From positions 1 to 17,553 of the forward strand of contig JALSHK010000241.1 in NCBI GenBank assembly GCA_026982275.1: DNA of 17,553 nt, in the 5' to 3' direction. This document shows, in pieces, positions 1 to 7,276 of the stretch (the first letter of the stretch is position 1; each line of letters starts with the position of its first letter). The notes beneath the pieces were generated by a model. The model was not told the DNA's origin. It searched no databases and saw only the letters and a list, made by a program, of their open reading frames with translations. Made by a program: the position numbers and the translations under genes. Source of the stretch: Paracoccaceae bacterium (GTDB lineage: Bacteria > Pseudomonadota > Alphaproteobacteria > Rhodobacterales > Rhodobacteraceae).

Positions 1-1701
1 GCCCGGCGGGGTGATGGCTGTGCGCACCGGACTGGAAAGCGCCTCGCCGCTCACCGCGGGCTGTGGTTCGGCTTTTTGCAGCTCGCCAAAGCCGTCCAGC
101 GCGCGCAAAAGCAGCCAGTTTTGCCCCGTCAGCTCCTGTGCCGGGGCCGCGCCACCTCGCGCCGAAACCGAAAGCCGCGTCAGCATATCCACAAACAGGC
201 CCGAAAGCGGCAGGGTGGACCATTCGGCATTCGCCGTCACATGGAAAAGCACAATCCGCCCCTGCCCGTGGCGCGTAGCCGTAACCAAAGGTGTGCCATC
301 CTCCAGTGTTGCCATCACCTTGCCCACCAGATCCGGCCCGGGCTGGGCCAATACCTGCGCCGAAATCTCGACCTCTTGCGGCGGGGTCAAGCCGGCAAAG
401 GGGCTGTCATCGGCAAAGGGGCGCAGGCGTTTGGGGGTGGCCCATGTCATCGCGCCGCCAAGCTGCCGCCCCCCCGCGCGCAGGCGCACCGGCAATAGCG
501 GATCCTGCGCGCCAATCTCGCGCGAGGCGCTGGCCAAGCGCGGCCCGGCAAAGCGCAAAAGCGTGCCTCCCGCCTCTATCCACGCCAGAACCCGCGCGGT
601 TTCCTCGGCGGGCAGGCTGGCAACATCGGCCAGAATAAGCACATCGGGCACGGCGAGCAAAAGCTCGTCAAGCGTGCCGCGAAGAACCTGTGACGATGGC
701 TCCAGCGCCTTTTTCAGGTAGAAAAGCGGGTCCACCAATTGTGGCCCTTCCTGGCTGTCGCGCGGGGTATAAAGCGCAACCTTGCGCCGCACCAGCCCGC
801 TATCGGCCAGCACCACCCCGCCCGCAGAGGCACTATCGGCCAAGGCCAGCCGCTTTATCCGGTTGCGCAGCTCGATGGGCATATCAAGACGGGCGAAGGT
901 ATCGGCCTCCCCATCTTGAAAGCGGGCCTCGCTGCGCCATAATACCTGCTCCACCCCGTCTGGTGCCGGACCATAGGCCAGCACCGCAACCCCCAGCTCT
1001 CCACCGGTATTTATCCGGTGAACCGGCAGGATCAGATTCTCCCCCTCGATGCGCGCAGGCAAAAGCGACAGCGCGGGGCTATCATTGGTGATTACCGTCA
1101 GCGCTCCCTGATCTTGCAATGCTTGCGCCAATGCGCCCGCATCATTCATCCCGTCCGATAGCCAGATGGTTTCAAACGGGGCCTGAACGCTAGCGCCGAG
1201 CCACGCGGCAAAGCCTTCGCGGTCGGGGGCAAAGGGCGCGGGGGTAAGGCTTTGCACGATCGGCAGGATATCTTGCGGCGCAGTGAAGGCCAGCCCGCCC
1301 TCCGCGGGAAGCGGATCGGTGAGCAGGCGCAGGGCCACGGGGCGGGTGGAGCCTTGCAGAATTTCCTCAACCTTGGCGAGGCGGGCGCTCCAATCCGGAG
1401 CCGAAGCCCAGCCACCATCCATCAGCACCAAAAGCCGCCCCGACCCCGCCACCTGCGGGCGCGGATTAAGCACCGGCTCGGCAAAGGCGATGATGGCGGC
1501 GGCGAGCGCGGTGAGGCGCAACAACAGCAACCACCACGGGGTATGGTCAGGCACGCTTTCGGGGTCTTTCAGGCCCAGAAGCAGGCGCACCCCCGGAAAG
1601 CGACGGCGCGAGGGCGCGGGGGGCACCGCGCGCAACAGCCACCACAATACCGGCAAGGCAAGCAGCCCCAATAGCAGCGCAGGAAACAGGAAGCCGATCA
1701 T
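1..1701 (-). CDS. BatA/DUF4159-type membrane protein, C-terminus cut by window edge
   Basis: The reading frame is open from the ATG at 1701 to the left edge, so 567 codons are visible and the stop is missing. The start overlaps the stop of the DUF58 gene (ATGA) and has a G-rich ribosome site (GGGGG) about 7 bases upstream. Residues 1-25 and about 55-75 are hydrophobic helices, as in the BatA N-terminal double-membrane domain. Next comes a von Willebrand A-like segment around residue 94 (LVLMDGGWAS), where the metal-site motif DxSxS is not intact. Around residues 350-395 a segment resembles the glutamine amidotransferase-like fold (VLILADVASLPAEE). The DUF4159 domain that usually ends these proteins of about 900 residues would lie outside the window. 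Relatives are encoded with MoxR and DUF58 proteins, as here, and are thought to act with them at the membrane, but no reaction is established. Family call is firm; function is unknown. Confidence 0.85.
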   Translation of the reverse strand, partial: MIGFLFPALLLGLLALPVLWWLLRAVPPAPSRRRFPGVRLLLGLKDPESVPDHTPWWLLLLRLTALAAAIIAFAEPVLNPRPQVAGSGRLLVLMDGGWASAPDWSARLAKVEEILQGSTRPVALRLLTDPLPAEGGLAFTAPQDILPIVQSLTPAPFAPDREGFAAWLGASVQAPFETIWLSDGMNDAGALAQALQDQGALTVITNDSPALSLLPARIEGENLILPVHRINTGGELGVAVLAYGPAPDGVEQVLWRSEARFQDGEADTFARLDMPIELRNRIKRLALADSASAGGVVLADSGLVRRKVALYTPRDSQEGPQLVDPLFYLKKALEPSSQVLRGTLDELLLAVPDVLILADVASLPAEETARVLAWIEAGGTLLRFAGPRLASASREIGAQDPLLPVRLRAGGRQLGGAMTWATPKRLRPFADDSPFAGLTPPQEVEISAQVLAQPGPDLVGKVMATLEDGTPLVTATRHGQGRIVLFHVTANAEWSTLPLSGLFVDMLTRLSVSARGGAAPAQELTGQNWLLLRALDGFGELQKAEPQPAVSGEALSSPVRTAITPPG

Positions 1702-2576
1702 CCGGATGCCCCCAATACATTGAAAAGCCAAAGCAATGCAGATTGCGGGGGTTGAGCGGTATCATGGCGCAAATAGTGCCAGCCCGCCCTGTATGCCCAG
1801 CTTTTCAGCTTGTGAGAGCGCTCATCGAGCCGCTCGCGGTAAGCATCGCGAAGGGCTTTGGCGCGGCGGGTTTCGAAATCGATCGCGCCGCCCATGCTTT
1901 CAAAAATTATCCGGCCATCATAGGGGAAGCTCTCCTCTGAAGGATCAAGCACATGCACCAGCGCGCCGTCATTTCCGGCTTCGGCATGGGCATGCAGGGC
2001 GGGGAAAATCGTGGCCTCCTCGCCCATGAAATCCGAGAAAAACACCCGATGCCCGCCCCGCACGCCCTGCGGCGCAGGCAATGCGCCATAATCGGCATCG
2101 CTATCCAGCTCACTTAGCGCCAGCGCCATCTGGTGCAGCTTGCTCTGGCCAAAGCCGGGCCGCGCGGCAAGGGTATCCAATAGGCTCACCCGCTCGCCCG
2201 CGCGGCTTAAAAGGCTGGCGCAGGCCAAAGCCAGCACCTTGGCGCGCCCGGATTTTGGCGGCATTTTGGCGCTGTGATAAGACATGGCCTTGGAAGGATC
2301 GACCCAGAAACCGATGGTCTGGCTGGCTTCCCATTCGCGCTCGCGGATGAAAAGCGCATCGCCCTGTGCGGAGCGGCGCCAATCAATGCTGGCCAGATTA
2401 TCGCCGGGCATGGCATGGCGATATTGCCAGAAGCTCTCGCCATTGCCCGCGCGGCGGCGGCCATGCGCGCCCATGGCGACATTGGCCGCCAAGCGCTCCG
2501 CATCTGCCAAAAGCGGCGGCAAAGCCCCGGCGAGCGCCTGCGCGCTGGCCCTTAAGGATTGTGGCGCTTGGCTCAC
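1698..2576 (-). CDS. DUF58 domain-containing protein
   Basis: This 292-residue protein starts with GTG at 2576, overlapping the stop of the moxR-like gene (GTGA); the next internal Met is at residue 35, inside the conserved region, so GTG is preferred although no clear ribosome site is visible. The DUF58 signature is at about residues 40-85: an Arg-rich stretch, then FWQYRHAMPGDN and SIDWRRSAQ, then a LFIRERE strand. A von Willebrand A-like strand follows with WVDPSKAMS at 91-99, which keeps D93 and S95 of a DxSxS metal site. I see no clear transmembrane helix, unlike many DUF58 proteins, so this looks like a soluble form. DUF58 proteins are commonly encoded beside MoxR ATPases and are proposed partners or clients of them. 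Its stop codon overlaps the start of the DUF4159 gene, so the three products are probably made together in matched amounts. Confidence 0.9.
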   Translation of the reverse strand: MSQAPQSLRASAQALAGALPPLLADAERLAANVAMGAHGRRRAGNGESFWQYRHAMPGDNLASIDWRRSAQGDALFIREREWEASQTIGFWVDPSKAMSYHSAKMPPKSGRAKVLALACASLLSRAGERVSLLDTLAARPGFGQSKLHQMALALSELDSDADYGALPAPQGVRGGHRVFFSDFMGEEATIFPALHAHAEAGNDGALVHVLDPSEESFPYDGRIIFESMGGAIDFETRRAKALRDAYRERLDERSHKLKSWAYRAGWHYLRHDTAQPPQSALLWLFNVLGASG

Positions 2577-3577
2577 GCGGCGGCGCTTTGCTTGGCCGCG
2601 CGCTCGGTCAGATCATCGATCACATCCAGCAGCGAGATATTTTCGGCCCGCGCCGCAAAGCCCAGAGCCATGCGATGCACCAAAACCGGACGCGCCAAAG
2701 CGGCGACATCATTGATCGAAGGTGCCAAACGCCCCTCAACCAGCGCGCGCCCCCGCGCCGCCAGCATCAGCGCCTGCGCCGCGCGCGGCCCCGGCCCCCA
2801 GACCACGGCTTTATTCACCAGCTCGGTCGCGCCCTCATCCCCCGGGCGGGCGGAGCGCACCAGATTGAGAATCATATCCACCACCTGCTCGCCCACCGGC
2901 ATCCGGCGCAAAAGCTGCTGCGCCGCCATCAGGCTTTCGGCATCAAAAACCGGCTCCAGCTCTGAATTGGCGGTGCCGGTAGTGGCTAAAATAATCGCGC
3001 GCTCGTTTTCATAGGTGGGATAATCGATATCGATCTGCATCAAAAACCGGTCCAGCTGCGCCTCTGGCAGCGGGTATGTGCCTTCCTGCTCCACCGGATT
3101 TTGCGTGGCCAATACATGGAAAGGTTCTGGTAAGTCAAAGCGTTGCCCTGCGACGGTCACGTGATGCTCCTGCATGGCCTGTAGCAGGGCGGACTGGGTG
3201 CGCGGGCTGGCGCGGTTAATCTCGTCGCCCATCATCAGCTGGCAAAAAACCGGCCCTTTGATAAAACGAAAGGCGCGCGAGCCGTCATCGGCGGTTTCCA
3301 GCACTTCCGAGCCAAGGATATCGGCAGGCATCAGATCCGGCGTGAATTGCACGCGGTTTGATTGCAAGCCAAGCACGGTGCCGAGCGCCTCCACCAGCAG
3401 GGTTTTGGCCAGCCCGGGCACCCCCACGAGCAGGCCATGGCCGCCGCTAAGAACGGTGATCAGGGTTTGATCCACCACCTTGTCTTGCCCGATCACCCGC
3501 CGCCCAATCATGGCTTTGGTTGCTTGCAATTTGGCGCTGAGATCTTTGATCTGTTCCAGAGAGGCGGCTTCTGACAT
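2573..3577 (-). CDS. MoxR-family AAA+ ATPase
   Basis: A 334-residue AAA+ ATPase of the MoxR family, whose members act as chaperone-like ATPases that mature or activate von Willebrand A-type partner complexes. Visible motifs are Walker A GVPGLAKT (52-59), Walker B LMMGDEINR (114-122, with Gly where Ala is usual), sensor 1 ATQNP (157-161) and the arginine-finger region EAQLDRF (173-179). A C-terminal lid domain follows. The frame is open further upstream to 3661, but the start at 3577 is preferred. It gives the family's normal N-terminus and has AAGGAT about 8 bases upstream, whereas the extra 28 residues resemble nothing known. It is the first gene of a three-gene unit and overlaps the next gene by four bases. 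Membership is certain; the specific client is unknown and is presumably the DUF58 and DUF4159 products. Confidence 0.93.
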   Translation of the reverse strand: MSEAASLEQIKDLSAKLQATKAMIGRRVIGQDKVVDQTLITVLSGGHGLLVGVPGLAKTLLVEALGTVLGLQSNRVQFTPDLMPADILGSEVLETADDGSRAFRFIKGPVFCQLMMGDEINRASPRTQSALLQAMQEHHVTVAGQRFDLPEPFHVLATQNPVEQEGTYPLPEAQLDRFLMQIDIDYPTYENERAIILATTGTANSELEPVFDAESLMAAQQLLRRMPVGEQVVDMILNLVRSARPGDEGATELVNKAVVWGPGPRAAQALMLAARGRALVEGRLAPSINDVAALARPVLVHRMALGFAARAENISLLDVIDDLTERAAKQSAAA

Positions 3578-3602
3578 AATGAAATCCTTATAAATTTGCG
3601 TC

Positions 3603-3630
3603 AGTCTAGCGGCCCTGCCGGATTCGTCTA
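3603..3630 (-). promoter_or_regulatory. Possible promoter of the moxR-like operon
   Basis: On the minus strand TAGACG (3630-3625) and TAGACT (3608-3603) are separated by 16 bases; each matches the sigma-70 -35 and -10 consensus at four of six positions. They lie just upstream of the moxR-like start at 3577. The same bases form a 7-base direct repeat, GCTAGAC, with a 22-base period, so the site could instead be a tandem operator. Prediction by eye only. Confidence 0.3.
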
Positions 3631-3679
3631 GCAACCCGATGGGCGATAAGCTGAAAAACACCGAATTAGTGGCAAAAAT

Positions 3680-4255
3680 ATGGAAAAAACAGATCAGAAT
3701 ATCGTGAAGCCGAGCCTGAATAGCCTAAGCCGCGCCGCCACGGGCTTTGCCAAGCGCGGGCCGGCACCGGTGCATTTGTGGAATCCGGATTTTTGCGGCG
3801 ATCTGGATATGCGGATCGCGCGCGACGGCACATGGTATTACCTCGGATCGCCCATCGGGCGGGCCGGGCTGGTGAAGCTGTTTTCCTCGATCCTGAAGCG
3901 CGAAGGGGATGATTATTTTCTGGTCACGCCGGTGGAAAAGGTGGGGATCACGGTGGAGGATGTGCCGTTTATCGCGGTGGATTTCGAGGCTGGAAACGGG
4001 GTAATCACCTTCACCACCCATGTGGAAGATCAGGTCGAGCTAGGGCCGGACCACCCGCTGCGGCTGGCGCATAATGCCAAGGGCGAGCCGGCGCCCTATA
4101 TTCTGGTGCGCGATCATCTGGAGGCGCGGATTGACCGCAAAAGCTTCTATCGCCTGGTGGAACTCGCCGAGATCCGCCCGCATAACGGCGAAGACTGGCT
4201 GGGCGTGGCTTCAAAAGATGAATTTTTCCCCTTCATCCGCCAAGCCGAGCTGTAG
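3680..4255 (+). CDS. DUF1285 family protein
   Basis: This 191-residue protein belongs to DUF1285, a family that is common in alphaproteobacteria and has no assigned function. Diagnostic segments are the Trp/Tyr-rich strand TWYYLGSPIGR (51-61), then LVKLFSSILKREGDDYF (64-80), LVTPVEKVGI (81-90) and VEDVPFIAVDFE (92-103). No signal peptide or membrane helix is visible, so it is probably cytoplasmic. No good ribosome site precedes the ATG (only GGCAAAAAT), which suggests weak or unconventional initiation. It is transcribed away from the moxR-like operon across a 102-base gap, so the two units may share control. It converges with rppH, from which it is separated by a GC-rich hairpin. Family call is strong; I cannot say what it does. 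Confidence 0.9.
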   Translation: MEKTDQNIVKPSLNSLSRAATGFAKRGPAPVHLWNPDFCGDLDMRIARDGTWYYLGSPIGRAGLVKLFSSILKREGDDYFLVTPVEKVGITVEDVPFIAVDFEAGNGVITFTTHVEDQVELGPDHPLRLAHNAKGEPAPYILVRDHLEARIDRKSFYRLVELAEIRPHNGEDWLGVASKDEFFPFIRQAEL

Positions 4256-4273
4256 GGCGGGCTTCAGCCCGCC
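4256..4273. terminator. GC-rich hairpin between convergent DUF1285 and rppH genes
   Basis: GGCGGGC, loop TTCA, GCCCGCC forms a perfect 7-base-pair stem (8 pairs if the loop shrinks to two bases) that begins directly after the DUF1285 stop codon. The rppH stop codon lies 6 bases beyond it. There is no T tract on either strand, so it is not a classical intrinsic terminator. Its place between convergent genes fits a 3'-end stabiliser or weak bidirectional terminator. Confidence 0.5.
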
Positions 4274-4278
4274 ATCCG

Positions 4279-4773
4279 CTATAGATACCGCGAGAACCCC
4301 TCGAACACCTGCCGGTAAATATCGCGCTTGAACGGCACGATATATTCAAGCAATTCTGCCTGCCCCATCCATTTCCACGCCGAAAACTCCGGCTCCGGCG
4401 TGGCGATATTGATCTGGTGATCCTCCCCCAGAAACCGCATCAAATACCAGCGCTGCTCCTGCCCGCGAAACCTCGCCTTGCCGCTTTTGCCGTTAAACAG
4501 CTTTTGCGCCACCTCGGGGGGGAAATCGTATTTCAGCGGGGTTTCTGATTGCGCCAGCAGCTGCACCAGATCAGGCGAAACGCCGGTTTCCTCCTCCAGC
4601 TCGCGAAAGGCGGCGGCTTCAAAAGCCTCGCCCTTATCCACCCCGCCTTGCGGCATTTGCCAGGCATCGGGCGTATCCAGCCGCTTGCCCGCGAATATTT
4701 TGCCAGCGCCATTCAACAATACCAAGCCCGCATTGGGGCGATAGGGCAGATTTAGAAATTCGGTGTCAGACAT
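4279..4773 (-). CDS. rppH: RNA pyrophosphohydrolase (Nudix hydrolase)
   Basis: The product has 164 residues, close to the usual RppH length. RppH removes pyrophosphate from 5'-triphosphorylated RNA in the cytoplasm and so triggers RNase E-dependent decay; related enzymes also split diadenosine polyphosphates. The N-terminus carries the RppH hallmark YRPNAG (11-16) and WQMPQGGVDKGE (38-49). The Nudix box follows the pattern Gx5Ex7REUxEExGU at residues 43-65, with E49, R57, E58, E61 and E62 all present. The downstream WYLM strand (around 109-112) and the AWKWM segment are also typical. The gene lies 46 bases after ctpA, across a strong hairpin, and is probably the last gene of the gpmI unit. 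It converges with DUF1285. Some alphaproteobacterial homologues are annotated as diadenosine polyphosphate hydrolases (IalA-type), and sequence alone does not separate these activities. Confidence 0.93.
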   Translation of the reverse strand: MSDTEFLNLPYRPNAGLVLLNGAGKIFAGKRLDTPDAWQMPQGGVDKGEAFEAAAFRELEEETGVSPDLVQLLAQSETPLKYDFPPEVAQKLFNGKSGKARFRGQEQRWYLMRFLGEDHQINIATPEPEFSAWKWMGQAELLEYIVPFKRDIYRQVFEGFSRYL

Positions 4774-4789
4774 GATACAGGCCTAAAAG

Positions 4790-4812
4790 CGGGGGGCAAA
4801 ATCCGCCCCCCG
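4790..4812 (-). terminator. Intercistronic G/C hairpin between ctpA and rppH
   Basis: On the minus strand CGGGGGGC and GCCCCCCG pair over 8 bases around a 7-base loop (GGATTTT). The stem is followed only by CTTTTAG, a weak T tract, so termination would be partial. It starts 8 bases after the ctpA stop and ends 16 bases before the rppH ATG. It may attenuate read-through into rppH or protect the 3' end of the ctpA message. Confidence 0.55.
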
Positions 4813-4819
4813 ACAAAGA

Positions 4820-6148
4820 TCAGCGACCGCTCATCACGGTAATGCCGGTAATCAGATCAATGGCATAGGCGAGCTGGTTATCCTGCCCTTTGAGCTTGGC
4901 CGCCGCTTCCATCGCGGCGCGCTCTTCCTCGATCACCTTGCGCTCGTCTTCGGTCAGGCTGTCATTGCTGATCGCGCCGCGCAGATCGGCCTCGGAGCGC
5001 CGCATGCGCTGCGCCTCGGCTTCGGGGTCTTCCTCAACGGGGGGCACATATTCAACGATGATATCCGGCTCCACACCCAGAGACTGGATCGAGCGGCCCG
5101 AAGGGGTATAATAGCGCGCGGTGGTCAGGCGCATCGCGCCTTCATTTTGCAGCGGCATAATCGTTTGCACCGAGCCTTTGCCAAAGCTTTTCGTGCCGAC
5201 AATTACCGCGCGGCGATGGTCCTGCAATGCACCGGCCACAATTTCAGAGGCCGAAGCCGAACCGCCATTGATCAACACAACCAAAGGCTTGCCCGAAGTC
5301 AGATCGCCATCTGTCGCCACATAACGGCTGGAGTCACGATCTGTGCGGCCACGGGTGGAAACAATCTCGCCCTCATTCAGGAAAGCATCGGAGATCGTGA
5401 TCGCCTCGCTAAGCAACCCGCCGGGGTTATTGCGCAAATCCAGCACAAAACCGTCGATATTCTCGATACCGCCAGCCGCTTCGATCTCACGCGCTATACC
5501 TTCTTCCAAATTGGGAAAGCTCTGCTCGTTAAAGGTGGTGACCCGCATCACAATGGTGCGCCCTTCGGTGCGCACCCGCGCCGCCGTCAGCTTGATAATC
5601 GCCCGCGTCAGCGTCACCTCGAAAGGCTCCTGCTCGCGATCACGAACGATCGTCAGCGTAATTTCGGAGCCAACCGGCCCGCGCATCAGATCCACCGCCT
5701 CGGAAAGGGTAAGGCCGAGGGTCGGCTCGCCATTCACCGCCGAGATAAAATCTCCCGATTGAATACCCGCTTCCATCGCCGGGGTGCCATCCATCGGCGA
5801 AACCACCTTCACCCAGCCCTCTTCCTGCGTCACCTCGATGCCAAGCCCGCCAAATTCGCCACGGGTGTCGAATTTCATGTCCTCGTAATTTTGTGGCGGC
5901 AGATAGCTGGAATGGGGATCCAGCGAGATCAGCATGCCGTTAATCGCGGCCCGGATCAGCTCCTGATCATCCACCTCGTCCACATAGGCCGAGCGGATAC
6001 GCTCGAAAATATTGCCAAACAGATCAAGCTGCTCATAGGTGCTGGCGCCGGGAGCCGTTTCTTGCGCAGCAATCGGTAGCGCAAACTGGGTGCTGACAAT
6101 CGCTCCCGCCACAATACCACCCGCAGCGGCCATCCAATATTTATTCAT
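4820..6148 (-). CDS. ctpA: C-terminal processing peptidase, S41 family
   Basis: This 442-residue S41A serine protease is exported and cleaves substrates near their C-termini in the periplasm; in other Gram-negative bacteria such proteases degrade peptidoglycan hydrolases and so limit cell-wall cutting. It begins with a signal or anchor segment (residues 4-28, ending PIAAQ). A PDZ domain with the carboxylate-binding loop GGLGIEV (100-106) follows at about 90-175. The protease core contains LDLRNNPGG (237-244), SASASE with predicted nucleophile S299, and FGKGSVQ with general base K324. The S-to-K spacing of 25 matches known CtpA enzymes. The C-terminal 70 residues are acidic and charged. The ATG at 6148 is chosen over the in-frame TTG at 6151 because GGAA lies 8 bases upstream of it. 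The gene follows the EnvC-like gene by 15 bases, which supports a joint envelope role. Confidence 0.95.
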   Translation of the reverse strand: MNKYWMAAAGGIVAGAIVSTQFALPIAAQETAPGASTYEQLDLFGNIFERIRSAYVDEVDDQELIRAAINGMLISLDPHSSYLPPQNYEDMKFDTRGEFGGLGIEVTQEEGWVKVVSPMDGTPAMEAGIQSGDFISAVNGEPTLGLTLSEAVDLMRGPVGSEITLTIVRDREQEPFEVTLTRAIIKLTAARVRTEGRTIVMRVTTFNEQSFPNLEEGIAREIEAAGGIENIDGFVLDLRNNPGGLLSEAITISDAFLNEGEIVSTRGRTDRDSSRYVATDGDLTSGKPLVVLINGGSASASEIVAGALQDHRRAVIVGTKSFGKGSVQTIMPLQNEGAMRLTTARYYTPSGRSIQSLGVEPDIIVEYVPPVEEDPEAEAQRMRRSEADLRGAISNDSLTEDERKVIEEERAAMEAAAKLKGQDNQLAYAIDLITGITVMSGR

Positions 6149-6163
6149 CAAATCTGTTCCTGT

Positions 6164-7276
6164 CTAATTTTCGGCAAACCACGACATCGGGTTTACCGGA
6201 CTTCCATTTTCCCGAATCTCTATATAGAGGCTTTCCGCGCTGCTGTCATTTTCACTGCCGTTTTCGACAAGAAATTCTGCGGAATTCGGTGTCTCTCCCC
6301 CAAGAAGCCCCATAATCGCGCCAGATTCAAGCACTTCTCCCGTGCTCACGTAAACTTGTCCGAAGCCCGCATATATTTGCAGGTTGCGCGGGGCCGGCTC
6401 AAGGATCACCACCTGCCCGTATTCCATGAAATCGCCGGCAAAGCGCACAATCGCGGGCTGCGGAGCAATCACCATGGAAAGTGGCGGCGCGGAAAGCACA
6501 ATCCCCGGCTGCCGGATACCCGCTGCGTCAGGCTGGTTATAGCCCCGCGCCAGCACCCCCGATACCGGTAGCCGAAGCTTGCCCTTGAGGCCGGTGATGG
6601 GAATGGCCGAAGGTGGCGGCGCGCGCCCCACCCGCGAACCAAGCAAAATCGCCAGCCCGCTGAGATCCTCGCTGGCGCGCAATAACTGCTCGATATTGAT
6701 CGCGGAATCCGCTGGATTTGCTGGAAGCGGCAGGTTTTCCCGCATAGTGCGGCTAAGCTCTGCGCGCGCCGTTTGCAGGGTAAGCAAGGCGGATTGAAGA
6801 TTCACCAGGGCAGCGTTGTGCAAGCGGGTCAGCTCGTCAATCTCGTCCATCTCCGCTTGCAGGCTAGCGGCCCGCGCCCGTAATTGCGGCGCTAACGCGG
6901 CGAGGATTATGGCGGTCCGGGCCGATGCCACCGCCCCGTCAGGATGCAGCGAAAGCGCGTTGGCGTTATTTTGCAGGGTAGACAACGTGGCCAGCAACAC
7001 TCCGAGTTGTTTGCGATTCCCCGCCATGATCGAGCGTTTTTCCTGTTCCAGAGCCCTTGAAGCCCGCAAAGCCAGCCGCAAAGACGCAAGCCCGCCCTCC
7101 AGGCTACGGATGGTTTCGGCAATCGCCCCGGCTCTGTCTGGCACCTCATCCGCCGCTGCCAATGCGGCTGTCGCGGCTTCGATCTCGGCGGCCGCAGCGC
7201 GCAATGCGGGCGCAGGCCCCGGCTGGGCCATAGCCGCTCCCGCGAAAAAAAGGCAGGCTAATACAAGCCTTTTCAA
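6164..7276 (-). CDS. EnvC-like murein hydrolase activator, degenerate LytM domain
   Basis: The 370-residue product has a cleaved-type signal peptide (MKRLVLACLFF, cut near AMAQ-PG at 17-18). A long Ala/Leu/Glu-rich coiled-coil region follows (about 22-180), then a C-terminal LytM/M23-like domain (about 233-368). This is the architecture of EnvC and NlpD-type proteins, which activate periplasmic amidases at division. The zinc ligands of true M23 peptidases are gone: the HxGxD motif reads QPGIV (256-260), and the HxH motif near the end reads LYIEIR (350-355). It should therefore activate rather than cut. The start is TTG at 7276, overlapping the gpmI stop (TTGA); this gives a well-formed Lys-Arg signal peptide, and no closer ATG keeps it. 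It lies just upstream of ctpA, a common arrangement. EnvC identity rests on architecture, so no gene symbol is given. Confidence 0.85.
   Translation of the reverse strand: MKRLVLACLFFAGAAMAQPGPAPALRAAAAEIEAATAALAAADEVPDRAGAIAETIRSLEGGLASLRLALRASRALEQEKRSIMAGNRKQLGVLLATLSTLQNNANALSLHPDGAVASARTAIILAALAPQLRARAASLQAEMDEIDELTRLHNAALVNLQSALLTLQTARAELSRTMRENLPLPANPADSAINIEQLLRASEDLSGLAILLGSRVGRAPPPSAIPITGLKGKLRLPVSGVLARGYNQPDAAGIRQPGIVLSAPPLSMVIAPQPAIVRFAGDFMEYGQVVILEPAPRNLQIYAGFGQVYVSTGEVLESGAIMGLLGGETPNSAEFLVENGSENDSSAESLYIEIRENGSPVNPMSWFAEN

Noticed and set aside
11..721. Plus-strand open frame of 236 codons at the left edge
   Set aside because: It lies antisense to the DUF4159-type gene, whose frame is intact and coupled to its neighbour. 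The translated product is low-complexity Ser/Arg/Pro-rich and matches no family.
3578..3661. 28-residue extension of the MoxR-like protein
   Set aside because: The stretch covers the probable promoter. The ATG at 3577 has AAGGAT at good spacing and the standard N-terminus.
5147..6079. Plus-strand open frame of 310 codons opposite ctpA
   Set aside because: CtpA is unmistakable on the other strand. The antisense product is rich in Arg, His and Gln with no motifs, as expected for a codon-bias shadow.
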